A DNA stretch of 21,760 bases. Source: DAIOEK01 sp964648485 (GTDB taxonomy: Bacteria; Chloroflexota; Anaerolineae; Anaerolineales; Anaerolineaceae). Location of the stretch: NCBI GenBank assembly GCA_964648485.1, contig CAZYOF010000032.1, positions 1 to 21,760 of the forward strand, given 5' to 3'. A program made the translations under genes and the position numbers. Each line of letters begins with the position of its first letter. Within the stretch, counting starts at the first letter, position 1. The notes under the pieces were generated by a model. The model was not told where the DNA came from and did not search any database. It saw only the letters and a list, made by a program, of their open reading frames with translations. Of the stretch, positions 1 through 7,330 are shown piece after piece.

Positions 1-578
1 CAGTGGTATACACCAAGGCGGCTATGGGTGGTATTAATCACCCGGCTATTGACAAAGTTAAAATAAATTATGTTACCAATTGGAATTAATATTAGTATTA
101 AACTAACCATAAAGAGATTTAAGTTTAGATCACTATAAACATTAGGTAACTTTATTATTATTAAGAATCCTATTAGCAATGCAATAATAGATATGAACCC
201 TAAGACTCTGATGCGACCAACTTCTACTCCTAAGATCATAGTATTCGATAGTATTGTTATTGCATGTCCAAAAGAAAAGAAAATGGTAATAATAAATAAT
301 GTAAACAAACCAGACTTATTAATATTTTTAATGACCAAATTGACTAAAAGGAAAAAAATATAGTAATTATTAATGATGCATATAATGGTCGTATTACGAC
401 CACAAAATGGTCTTCGGATATATTGTGTGAAATTAAGGATAAAGCAGGAAACATTGCGAATAAAATGAGATAGAAAGGGTATTTTTTGAAAATATTCATG
501 ATCTAATTCTGTCCTATGATGTATAAAATTTGAATATATATTTTCGTAATATTGGGAGAGATTTTGATTAGTATTATT
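1..578 (-). pseudogene. 5'-truncated minus-strand membrane-protein frame, possibly the C-terminal part of a polysaccharide flippase
   Basis: Reading the minus strand from the stop at 579-581 gives an uninterrupted frame of about 192 codons that runs off the left edge. There is no in-frame ATG until about 110 codons in, so the 5' end of the gene is missing or the product has decayed. From about position 395 leftwards the translation has four hydrophobic stretches, including IIALLIGFLIII and FMVSLILILIPIG. The motif ILSNTMILGVEVGRIRVLG between the second and third resembles the Asn-Thr/Gly-Arg loop of Wzx/MATE-type flippases; that is a pattern impression, not a match. The DNA is strikingly AT-rich, as O-antigen-type genes often are. 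The stretch 400-551 is otherwise featureless apart from weak -10-like hexamers for the plus-strand gene. An open frame this long in AT-rich DNA is unlikely by chance, but the function is uncertain. Confidence 0.35.
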
Positions 579-1619
579 CTAACTTATGCCTTTTATTTTG
601 TGTTATTTTCTGGAATTGGTTTACTCATTCATTTTATTCAATTCGATTGTTGGAACAATAGAATTTCCAAAATGTTCCTGTTTTTTTGGGTAGGATGGGC
701 TTCCTGTATCCTCCTCCTGCAAATCTGGCATTTATTTGCACCCATAACTTCAGCACTTCTGATCCCATTGGGGATCTTAAGCATATTAGGCGGGGTGTTA
801 TCCTCCCGAGAGATTACTAGTGAGTTGAAATCAACCTCCAAAATCCACATATTGGTGTCAGGTGTTATTTTACTGGTCATTGGATTGTGGTTGGGTAGCC
901 TGGCAACAGAATCATCTGTACCATATGATACTGGTTTATACCACCTTCAAGCGATCAAATGGAATTCTGAGTTCGCGATTGTTCCCGGTTTGGGGAATCT
1001 CCATTCACGTCTGGCTTTTAATAATTCCAATTTTCTCTATTCAGCATTAATTGATCAGGGTTTTTGGGATGGACGGTCTCATCACATCGCAAATAGCACA
1101 CTGGTTTTTGTACTGATTTTGCAAATAGCTGATCAGTTTGTTGATTTTATCCTTCGAAAAAGAAAATCATTTGTAGCTTTTTATTACATGGTAATGGCTG
1201 GTTCGGTGATAAGCTGGGTTTATGGTTTTCCCGTCAAATTCGCACTTACCAGCCACAATCAGGATCTACCTGTATTTATCCTGGGGGTTCTCTGTTTTGG
1301 GTTGTTGCTGAGGAGCCTTCTCGAAAGTAATACGGTCAAAGAAAAAGGTAACGACAATTTTCTTTTATTATTGCTGAGTGTGTGTGGTGTAACCATCAAA
1401 CTGAGCTTTTTACCTGTTGCTTTTTTGATATGTGCTTTCATCCTTGCCAGGGTATTGTGGAAGAAGGTCGTACATCTAAAAGGATTTATTAAACTGAGTA
1501 TTCTTCCCGGTATTATGCTTCTAACCTGGTTAATTCGCGGGGTGATATTAAGCGGGTATCTTTTTTATCCCAATCCTGTTTTGAGTGTACCGGTTGCGTG
1601 GAGGATTCCTTTTGAATAG
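552..1619 (+). CDS. Polytopic membrane protein, GT-C/LIC_10190-like, N-terminal part ended by an in-frame TAG
   Basis: This 355-residue frame holds roughly eight hydrophobic segments, the first four packed into residues 4-115. A loop after the fourth reads YDTGLYHLQAIKW (125-137), followed by VPGLGNLHSR and FNNSNFL. That acidic extracytoplasmic loop is typical of GT-C-fold glycosyltransferase-like membrane proteins, specifically the group annotated as LIC_10190 family; the assignment is from memory of the motif. The product would sit in the cytoplasmic membrane and act in surface-glycan assembly. The start is TTG at 552 or, better placed for the GGGAG at 554-558, TTG at 564. The frame ends at TAG 1617-1619, but the same frame stays open for a further 215 codons that carry the expected rest of the protein, so this is probably a fragment of a 570-codon gene. 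Confidence 0.6.
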   Translation: MGEILISIILTYAFYFVLFSGIGLLIHFIQFDCWNNRISKMFLFFWVGWASCILLLQIWHLFAPITSALLIPLGILSILGGVLSSREITSELKSTSKIHILVSGVILLVIGLWLGSLATESSVPYDTGLYHLQAIKWNSEFAIVPGLGNLHSRLAFNNSNFLYSALIDQGFWDGRSHHIANSTLVFVLILQIADQFVDFILRKRKSFVAFYYMVMAGSVISWVYGFPVKFALTSHNQDLPVFILGVLCFGLLLRSLLESNTVKEKGNDNFLLLLLSVCGVTIKLSFLPVAFLICAFILARVLWKKVVHLKGFIKLSILPGIMLLTWLIRGVILSGYLFYPNPVLSVPVAWRIPFE

Positions 1620-2264
1620 GTAGAGAGGACACAAAATGGTATCACTTCTTGGGCAAAACCTGGTTCAGATTCAGACTCGATGGGAACCGATCAGTCCTTA
1701 GGAATATGGTATGCGCATTTGGATATCGGAACCAGGGTAATGTTTCAAGCCGGCTTGATTACTATTGTGCTTGCGTGGATGTTGGCTGTTTTCAAGAGAC
1801 AAAATCTACATCCAAAAATATTACAGTGGATGGCCTTAATCGGAATTTGCATAATTATCTGGTTTTTCACTGCACCTCACGTTCGATTTTCTCCAGGTTT
1901 GTTTCCGGCATTTTTTGCTGGAGGGGTGATGTTGTTAGTCGACCAGCTATTTATGACAAGATTCAGATCTACAGGGATCGTCTTGATAATTGCTGCTATC
2001 ACACTCTCTTTTTTTATAGCTTTCCATCTAAAAAACCAGGCAATAAATCCGATCATCCGGATTGAATTAGGTCCAGCTCTAAAGCGAATGAACGCCAATC
2101 CAGACACATATACCAGTTATCAGGTGGATGGAGTAAAGGTTTATTATCCAGTATCATCAGATCAGTGCTGGAATACTCCTCTGCCATGCGCACCGCAACC
2201 GAGAAGTAGATTGCACTTATTGAATCCGCCAGATATACAATCTGGTTTCTGGTTTGGTGAATAG
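1620..2264 (+). pseudogene. C-terminal part of the amber-interrupted GT-C-like membrane protein
   Basis: Directly after the TAG at 1617-1619 the same reading frame continues, beginning VERTQNGITSWAKPGSDSDS, with no frameshift. The junction WRIPFE-stop-VERTQNGITSWAKPG matches what I recall of the family's loop, a W-x-(V/I)-P-x-E-x-V segment then SWA; CAG to TAG is the simplest origin. The fragment has two strongly hydrophobic spans (about 1740-1790 and 1845-1960), a third near 1980-2030, and a soluble tail with CWNTPLPCAPQP and a final LHLLNPPDIQSGFWFGE. It could be made separately only by reinitiation at ATG 1680, which lacks a good ribosome binding site. Its TAG at 2262-2264 looks like the genuine end of the gene. 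Confidence 0.6.
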
Positions 2265-2268
2265 TCAA

Positions 2269-2901
2269 ATGAAAAAGCAAAGTTATGAATCTATTATCAC
2301 TAATCTGCAGGTCGCTTATGATGCGGCTGTCTCTGAACGCAGCCGGTCAAAACCGGAGCGGTGGAAAACTGATGAGAGAAAGCAATTTCTTAAAGCATTG
2401 CAAGAAGCACAATGTCAGTCTCTGCTAGAAGTAGGTGCCGGACACGGACGCGATAGCCTGTACTTCTCTCGGAAGGGTTTTCAGATTACCTGTATTGATG
2501 TATCTGCAGGAATGGTGTCTGCGTGCTTGAAGAAGGGTCTCAACGCCCTTCAGATGGATGTGATGGCGATGGAATTTCAGGATAACAGTTTTGATGCGGT
2601 TTATTCTTTGAATTCGATGTTGCATATTCCAGATACACTGCTTCTGCAGGTGTTATCCCAGATAAAGAGAGTGTTAAAACCGGGTGGATTATTCTACTAT
2701 GGAACGTATGGTGGAGAACGATCAGAGGGAATCTGGCAGGATGATCACAACCAACCCAAACGATTTTTTAATTATTATCCAGATTATGAACTGATTGCCA
2801 TTCTAGCTCAGGTATTTGAAATTAAGTATTTTCACCAGGTGGAGATTGAAAATCGGAAGAATTTTCACTTCCAATCTTTAATACTCGCCAATACCAAATA
2901 A
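2269..2901 (+). CDS. Class I SAM-dependent methyltransferase (Methyltransf_11 type)
   Basis: This 210-residue protein has the Rossmann methyltransferase core. Motif I is LLEVGAGHGRD (52-62), an acidic residue after strand 2 is in CIDVSAG (Asp77), NSFDAVYSLNSMLHI (106-120) spans motif II, and LKPGG (136-140) is motif III. These bind S-adenosylmethionine; the methyl acceptor cannot be read from the sequence. It is cytosolic, with no signal or membrane segment. The ATG at 2269 lies 4 bases after the upstream stop; upstream TTG 2254 and GTG 2257 would overlap that gene, and none has an obvious Shine-Dalgarno, so the start is uncertain. Adjacency to a GT-C-like gene suggests a role in glycan or lipid modification. 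It converges on the TPR fragment with a 35-base gap and no recognisable terminator. Confidence 0.8.
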   Translation: MKKQSYESIITNLQVAYDAAVSERSRSKPERWKTDERKQFLKALQEAQCQSLLEVGAGHGRDSLYFSRKGFQITCIDVSAGMVSACLKKGLNALQMDVMAMEFQDNSFDAVYSLNSMLHIPDTLLLQVLSQIKRVLKPGGLFYYGTYGGERSEGIWQDDHNQPKRFFNYYPDYELIAILAQVFEIKYFHQVEIENRKNFHFQSLILANTK

Positions 2902-2936
2902 AAGGATCCGGATCTTGATTGTATCTGCAAGAATGA

Positions 2937-3377
2937 TTATGGATTTGAGAGATAGTTCAATGCATATTGCGCGTCAGTATATTTATAGTTTTCTTTTAAT
3001 GCGCGTTTAAATTCTGCTTCAGCAGCCTGGCGGTCTCCACTGCGGAAGTGTGCCCATCCCAGCCACAATCTGGCTTCTTCAGAGTTAGGAGTAATTGTTA
3101 CTGCATATTTGCTGATAGTCATCAGATCTTCAGTACGCAAGGCATTGAAGTATGCCAGGAAGGGGCCGAATTGATATCGCAGCATTCGCTGGGGAAAACC
3201 CAGTCTACGAGCTTCGTCGTAGGCAGCGGCAGCTTCTCCATAGCGTTCCAAATAAACCAAATTAGATCCAATATTAAACCAGTGAAATGCATTCCCGGGT
3301 TCCAGTTCGGCATCCAGTTTTGCCTGAGTAAGCGCATTTTCCCGGTTCTTGTCTTTATCCCAGTTGTCACCCAATAC
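2937..3377 (-). pseudogene. TPR tail of the amber-interrupted C39 peptidase protein
   Basis: This frame continues in phase immediately after the TAG that ends the peptidase frame, starting V-L-G-D-N-W-D. It encodes about 146 residues of TPR-like helical pairs: NAFHWFNIGSNLVYLERYGE with AAAAYDEARRLGF, and SEEARLWLGWAHFRSGDRQA with AEAEFKRALKENY. In proteins of this type known to me the C39 domain and the TPR tail form one polypeptide, and the linker before the tail is typically a short I-L-G-x-D stretch like the VLGDN here. Separate expression would need reinitiation at TTG 3374, just 4 bases past the stop. It ends in TAA at 2937-2939. The tail probably mediates protein contacts outside the membrane. 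Confidence 0.6.
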
Positions 3378-4187
3378 CTATTTCACGATTTCTTCCTGTT
3401 CCGGAAGGTAGATAACCATATAGACATGGTTGAAACTTTGCCAGTCTCTTTCTAACGCAGAATAGCTGACGGCCATATCAGGGCCATAATAGGTGTCTTG
3501 GGTTATGAATGTTTGTGTTGCATCATTAAATCCGTTAATAAACAGATAGTGACCAACCCACTGGTCGTCATTTGGCCAGTAGGTTTTATCTGCTTTCATG
3601 GAAGATTCAATCATAACAGGGATATTGTTTGCCAGAAGCGCTTTAATCAGATTGATATTTCCACCTACACGGTATTCCACCTTCAACCAACCGGCATAAT
3701 TTTTTACAAAGTAATCCAATTCTTCAATATTGATATTTCTATCTTCCACTTTGGATTTCAACACAGAAGCAATATCTTCCTGGTTTCCCTGCCAGTTATA
3801 GAACCGAAGGTAGGTTGATAAAGCGGCAGGTCCACAATTATTCATCCCCTGGCGTTCATACTCTGGCGCGGATAATGATATTGACGTTGGAAGTAATGTT
3901 GGTGTTGGAGAAGGTTTTGGAGTAGGTTGATTTGTCGGATTTGAAACAGGTGTGTTTGTTGGAGCAACAGTCGGATATATCTCAGCCACAATGGTGGCTT
4001 CTTCTGTTCTGGTTTCAGGGGTTGGCATTTCACTTATCGGATTTAATACGACCCTGATGTAAGTTAACGCTTGATCTACCCGCCATCGAACACGCTGATT
4101 AATGGGAGGTATGGATATAAATATTGCTAGAATGATCAACATGCTGAACATACCCAGCAAGGCTGAAACCCATTTATTCTTGAGCAT
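3378..4187 (-). CDS. Membrane-anchored C39-family peptidase-like protein, truncated by an in-frame TAG
   Basis: This 269-residue product has an uncleaved N-terminal membrane anchor (about 9-27), then a Thr/Pro-rich spacer (about 54-100), then a peptidase_C39-like domain. Candidate catalytic residues are Cys118 in NNCGPAAL, His213 in VGHYLFINGF and Asp231 in TQDTYYGP, so the papain-like triad is complete before the stop. Topology predicts the domain outside the cytoplasm. The role is unknown; C39 domains cleave double-glycine leaders when fused to exporters, but this protein has no ABC domain. Translation stops at TAG 3378-3380, right where the family's TPR tail begins in the same frame. The fragment might still work as a peptidase. 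A TGTTACAAT extended -10 ends 6 bases before the ATG and no Shine-Dalgarno is present. Confidence 0.7.
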   Translation of the reverse strand: MLKNKWVSALLGMFSMLIILAIFISIPPINQRVRWRVDQALTYIRVVLNPISEMPTPETRTEEATIVAEIYPTVAPTNTPVSNPTNQPTPKPSPTPTLLPTSISLSAPEYERQGMNNCGPAALSTYLRFYNWQGNQEDIASVLKSKVEDRNINIEELDYFVKNYAGWLKVEYRVGGNINLIKALLANNIPVMIESSMKADKTYWPNDDQWVGHYLFINGFNDATQTFITQDTYYGPDMAVSYSALERDWQSFNHVYMVIYLPEQEEIVK

Positions 4188-4193
4188 TCAAAA

Positions 4194-4202
4194 ATTGTAA
4201 CA
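4194..4202 (-). promoter_or_regulatory. Extended -10 promoter of the C39 peptidase gene
   Basis: On the minus strand the sequence reads TGTTACAAT, an extended -10 (TG-N-TACAAT). Its 3' end is 6 bases from the ATG at 4187, which puts the expected start of transcription on or next to the start codon. I see no -35 hexamer of quality at 16-18 bases upstream. Confidence 0.5.
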
Positions 4203-4255
4203 CGCTGGATTAAGAAGGAATTAAAAAAATCAGACAATTCTTGTGTGATTTCGTC

Positions 4256-4264
4256 TGGTATAAT
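4256..4264 (+). promoter_or_regulatory. Extended -10 promoter of miaB
   Basis: The sequence TGGTATAAT is a perfect extended -10 with consensus TATAAT at 4259-4264. The ATG at 4272 follows after only 7 bases, so the transcript should begin at or next to the start codon. The identical nonamer occurs in the tRNA/tuf promoter at 19794-19802. Confidence 0.55.
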
Positions 4265-4271
4265 GCGCCTG

Positions 4272-5600
4272 ATGAAATATCATATCTGGACAGAAGGTTG
4301 TCAAATGAATGTGGCAGATTCAATGCGAGTTTCTGCTGCGCTGGAAGAATTGGGATATTCAGAGACCAGAATTCCCGATGATGCCGATGTAATTATTTTA
4401 AATACCTGCGTTGTGCGTCAATCTGCTGAAAACAAAGCCTATGGCAGATTAAGTTCTTTGAAACCCCTGAAAGATGAAAAACCTAATCTGGTGATAAATC
4501 TGATGGGTTGTCTGGTTGGAGTCCGTCCTGACCCGCGTTTAATTTCTCGATTCCCGTATGTAGATGTGTTTTCTGCCCCATCAGATCCACTTCCATTAAT
4601 CGAGTATCTAATGCAGAAAAATCATCAAGCTCTTCAACGGGCTGAAACTGTAGATCGGTTTGCCATGATGGATGGTGACTATGTTATACCAGGATTCGAC
4701 CACAGCCGGGATGTATGCGCCTATCTGCCAATTGTACTGGGATGCTCACACGCATGTACTTATTGTGTCATACCTTACAGAAGAGGTGTAGAAGAAAGCC
4801 GTCCTTTTGATGTGGTTCTAAAGGAAGCCCTAAATCTTGTTGAACATGGAGCAAAGGAAATTACCCTCCTCGGACAAATTGTTGACAGGTATGGTCTGGA
4901 TTTAGAGCCGGGTCATAATCTGCCTGCATTATTACGGGAATTAAACAGTCTTCCCAATTTGGAAAGGATCAGATTCCTGACTTCACATCCAAACTGGATG
5001 ACGGATGAATTATTACAGGCGGTCGCTGACCTTCCCAAAGTCACACCTCACATAGAGGTTCCTGTGCAGGCAGGAGATAATACTATTCTGGCGAATATGA
5101 AACGTGGATATACCCGCGAAGACTATATCCATCTTATTCAAAAGATCCGCAGATACTTGCCCAATGGATCCATCGCGACAGACATCATTGTAGGTTTTCC
5201 TGATGAAACAGAAGAGCAGTTCCAGCAGACATTTGACCTGCTTGAGGAACTTCGCCTGGATGTAGTACACCTGGCTCGGTATTCGCCCCGCCCCAACACT
5301 GTTGCCACACGTAGGATGAAAGATAACATACCAGAAAAAGAAAAAATGCGAAGATTCAGGCTGTTGGAAAAACAACAGGAACGTATAACTGGAGAAATCA
5401 ACCAGAATTATCAGAATGAAACAGTGGATGTGCTTTTCGAGGCAAAAACAAAGAAACGCTGGCGCGGTCGAACGATAACCAATAAACTGGTCTTCACTGA
5501 ATCATCAGAAGATTTGAAAGGTAAAGTAGTTCCGGTAAAAATATTCTGGACTGGTCCCTGGTCGATGATTGGCGATGTCGTATCTGGAACTGTTAATTAG
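4272..5600 (+). CDS. miaB: tRNA-2-methylthio-N6-dimethylallyladenosine synthase (MiaB)
   Basis: A 442-residue radical SAM methylthiotransferase that adds a methylthio group to i6A37 of tRNAs reading UNN codons. The N-terminal UPF0004 domain has Cys10 (EGCQMNVADS), Cys46 (LNTCVVRQ) and Cys80 (LMGCLVG) for the auxiliary cluster. The radical SAM triad is C158-x3-C162-x2-C165 (GCSHACTYC). The last ~65 residues form a TRAM-like RNA-binding domain. The family also includes MtaB and RimO; the GCQMN motif and length favour MiaB. Longer starts (GTG 4245, ATG 4263) would overlap the -10 box, so ATG 4272 is preferred. The 3' end overlaps endonuclease III by 8 bases in convergent orientation, and the TAG here is clearly a normal stop. 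Confidence 0.9.
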   Translation: MKYHIWTEGCQMNVADSMRVSAALEELGYSETRIPDDADVIILNTCVVRQSAENKAYGRLSSLKPLKDEKPNLVINLMGCLVGVRPDPRLISRFPYVDVFSAPSDPLPLIEYLMQKNHQALQRAETVDRFAMMDGDYVIPGFDHSRDVCAYLPIVLGCSHACTYCVIPYRRGVEESRPFDVVLKEALNLVEHGAKEITLLGQIVDRYGLDLEPGHNLPALLRELNSLPNLERIRFLTSHPNWMTDELLQAVADLPKVTPHIEVPVQAGDNTILANMKRGYTREDYIHLIQKIRRYLPNGSIATDIIVGFPDETEEQFQQTFDLLEELRLDVVHLARYSPRPNTVATRRMKDNIPEKEKMRRFRLLEKQQERITGEINQNYQNETVDVLFEAKTKKRWRGRTITNKLVFTESSEDLKGKVVPVKIFWTGPWSMIGDVVSGTVN

Positions 5601-6285
5601 GTTCTTCGGCAATCCGATTTGCCATTGCGTAGTTACAAATATATATTAACGGGCAGTTGTTACAATCAGGTTTACGGGCGTGGCAGATTTCTCTTCCCAG
5701 TCGGATTATATTTAGATGGCATGCATAATATGATTCGGGCGGAAAAAGGGATTCCATATAGTGATGGGCATCTTCGACAGTCATTTTCTCTGGGCGCAAC
5801 CCCAATCGTCCGGTGATACGATAGATGTGTGTATCCACCGGAAAAGCCGGTTTTCCAAGCGAAAACTGTAGAACAATCGAAGCGGTCTTTGGACCAACTC
5901 CCTTGAATCGCATAAGCCAATTTTTAGCCTCTTCCACAGGCAGATCTGAAAGAAAATTCAAATTGAGATTTCCTCGTTCAGAAAGAATCTCGCGTAGAAC
6001 CTGTTGAATTCGGGGACCTTTTTGATTTGCCAGACCTGCAATCTGGATAGCTGAAATTACTTCACTCACATTCGCATCTGGTAATTCTTCCCATCGTTTG
6101 AATTTTTCCTTCAAACGCTCAAAAGCAATATCCCGGTTCCTGTCATTCGTGTTTTGCGAGAGAATGGTTGAGATCAATTCATCTATCGGTGGGAGGGGAT
6201 TTCGCCAGACAGGTTCACCATAGAATTGCATTAATCTAAACAGGACAGTTTTTGCTTTTTTATTGGTTGCTTCTTCTATGGACAT
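5593..6285 (-). CDS. nth: Endonuclease III (DNA glycosylase/AP lyase)
   Basis: This 230-residue protein removes oxidised pyrimidines and nicks the abasic site in base-excision repair. It has the helix-hairpin-helix motif FKGVGPKTASIVL with catalytic Lys133, followed by the GPD-loop equivalent PVDTHIYRITGRLGL with catalytic Asp151. The C-terminal [4Fe-4S] ligands are Cys201, 208, 211 and 217 in the exact C-x6-C-x2-C-x5-C spacing. Length is close to the family norm. Its ATG follows the asparaginase stop with no gap, so the two genes are probably translationally coupled. It is the last gene of the minus-strand run and ends in TAA inside the miaB 3' end. Confidence 0.92.
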   Translation of the reverse strand: MSIEEATNKKAKTVLFRLMQFYGEPVWRNPLPPIDELISTILSQNTNDRNRDIAFERLKEKFKRWEELPDANVSEVISAIQIAGLANQKGPRIQQVLREILSERGNLNLNFLSDLPVEEAKNWLMRFKGVGPKTASIVLQFSLGKPAFPVDTHIYRITGRLGLRPEKMTVEDAHHYMESLFPPESYYACHLNIIRLGREICHARKPDCNNCPLIYICNYAMANRIAEEPN

Positions 6286-7326
6286 TTAACTTAACCTGAA
6301 ATTAGTCCGATATTCACCCACCAGGAGATGCCTGTTGTTAGATATTAAACGGGAGAAAAATAAATTTAACGCATTCAGTTCATCCTGGTTTAGAACCCCC
6401 AATTGGTTTAAGATTTCTATAATTACAATCGGGCGAACTCTGCCATCCAGATCGCCATCAGATACTTTAAGGGCAACACCCATTGCAGGTGATCCGGGTT
6501 TGATGGCGTCAGGGAGAATAGATAGCGCCTGATAACCTTCCGCACCAGTTTTTGTCATCACTTTTTTGCCAGCCACTTCCATTAATCTGGTGTCAAATTT
6601 TCCCGGTCCTGCAATTATCCATGGGTTTTCGGTCATACAGGAAATAATCATTTTACACGCTGTAACCCGGGAAGGGTACATGTCGTGCGGATCAGCTAGA
6701 TGGGCATAACCCAATGCTGCATTTCTTAATGGAATAGCAAAAGTTGGAACAGAACAGCCATCTATCCCAACAGATACCTGTCCCACGGGGGTATCAGTAA
6801 TCTCACACAAAACAGATAAGATCTTTTGTTGAACCGGATGTTGAATTTCAAAATAATTATCTAGCTCATAACCATGCATTTGGGCATATGCAAGCATTCC
6901 GGTATGCTTGCCCGAACAGTTATGCCTGATTGGTAAAAGTTTTTCGCCAGCCTGGATTATTCGGTTTCTGGTGGTTTTATCTGTTGGTGGATGTGTACCA
7001 CATTGTAATAACGATTCATTAACGCCTATTTTTTCCAGGAATCCACGCGCCACTCTGACGTGTTCATCTGTACCTGAATGAGAAGCGCATAGTATGGCTA
7101 CCTCTTCTGTGTTGAGATGAAAGCGATCTGCCCCGCCTTCTTCCAAAAACGGAATAGACTGGAAAGGTTTTGCGCTGGACCGCAAATAGGTAACCATATC
7201 TGGATCGCCAATATGGGCAACCAGTCTACCTTCTGCATTGACAACGGCTGCTGCGCCATAATGTACCGATTCAACGATGTCGCCTCTAGTTGCATCAAAG
7301 ACTGGAACGTAAGCGATAAGATCCAT
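6286..7326 (-). CDS. ansA: L-asparaginase, AnsA type (Asparaginase_II, PF06089)
   Basis: A 346-residue protein of the asparaginase II family typified by Rhizobium etli AnsA, which hydrolyses L-asparagine to aspartate and ammonia and is unrelated to the bacterial type I/II enzymes. Family signatures are the N-terminal RGDIVESVHYGAAAVV, RSSAKPFQ (49-56, with an S-x-x-K), CASHSG (80-85), HNCSGKHTGM (135-144), and GIDGCSVPTFAIPL. It is cytosolic with no signal peptide. The ATG starts 4 bases after the stop of the MBL-fold gene. The PF06089 assignment is strong; the substrate is inferred from the family. Confidence 0.85.
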   Translation of the reverse strand: MDLIAYVPVFDATRGDIVESVHYGAAAVVNAEGRLVAHIGDPDMVTYLRSSAKPFQSIPFLEEGGADRFHLNTEEVAILCASHSGTDEHVRVARGFLEKIGVNESLLQCGTHPPTDKTTRNRIIQAGEKLLPIRHNCSGKHTGMLAYAQMHGYELDNYFEIQHPVQQKILSVLCEITDTPVGQVSVGIDGCSVPTFAIPLRNAALGYAHLADPHDMYPSRVTACKMIISCMTENPWIIAGPGKFDTRLMEVAGKKVMTKTGAEGYQALSILPDAIKPGSPAMGVALKVSDGDLDGRVRPIVIIEILNQLGVLNQDELNALNLFFSRLISNNRHLLVGEYRTNFRLS

Positions 7327-7330
7327 TATT

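Noticed and set aside
1649..2065. 138-codon plus-strand frame overlapping the second part of the membrane protein
   Set aside because: It is out of frame with the conserved protein and shows no hydrophobic pattern or motif; the other frame carries the family sequence.
2905..2914. GATCCGGATC palindrome between convergent genes as a terminator
   Set aside because: It has no loop and no T-run, so it cannot form an intrinsic terminator hairpin.
1617..3380. TAG reassigned as a sense codon in this organism
   Set aside because: miaB, the MBL gene, the soluble kinase, the acetyltransferase, the GntR gene and the split-barrel gene all end in TAG at natural C-termini.
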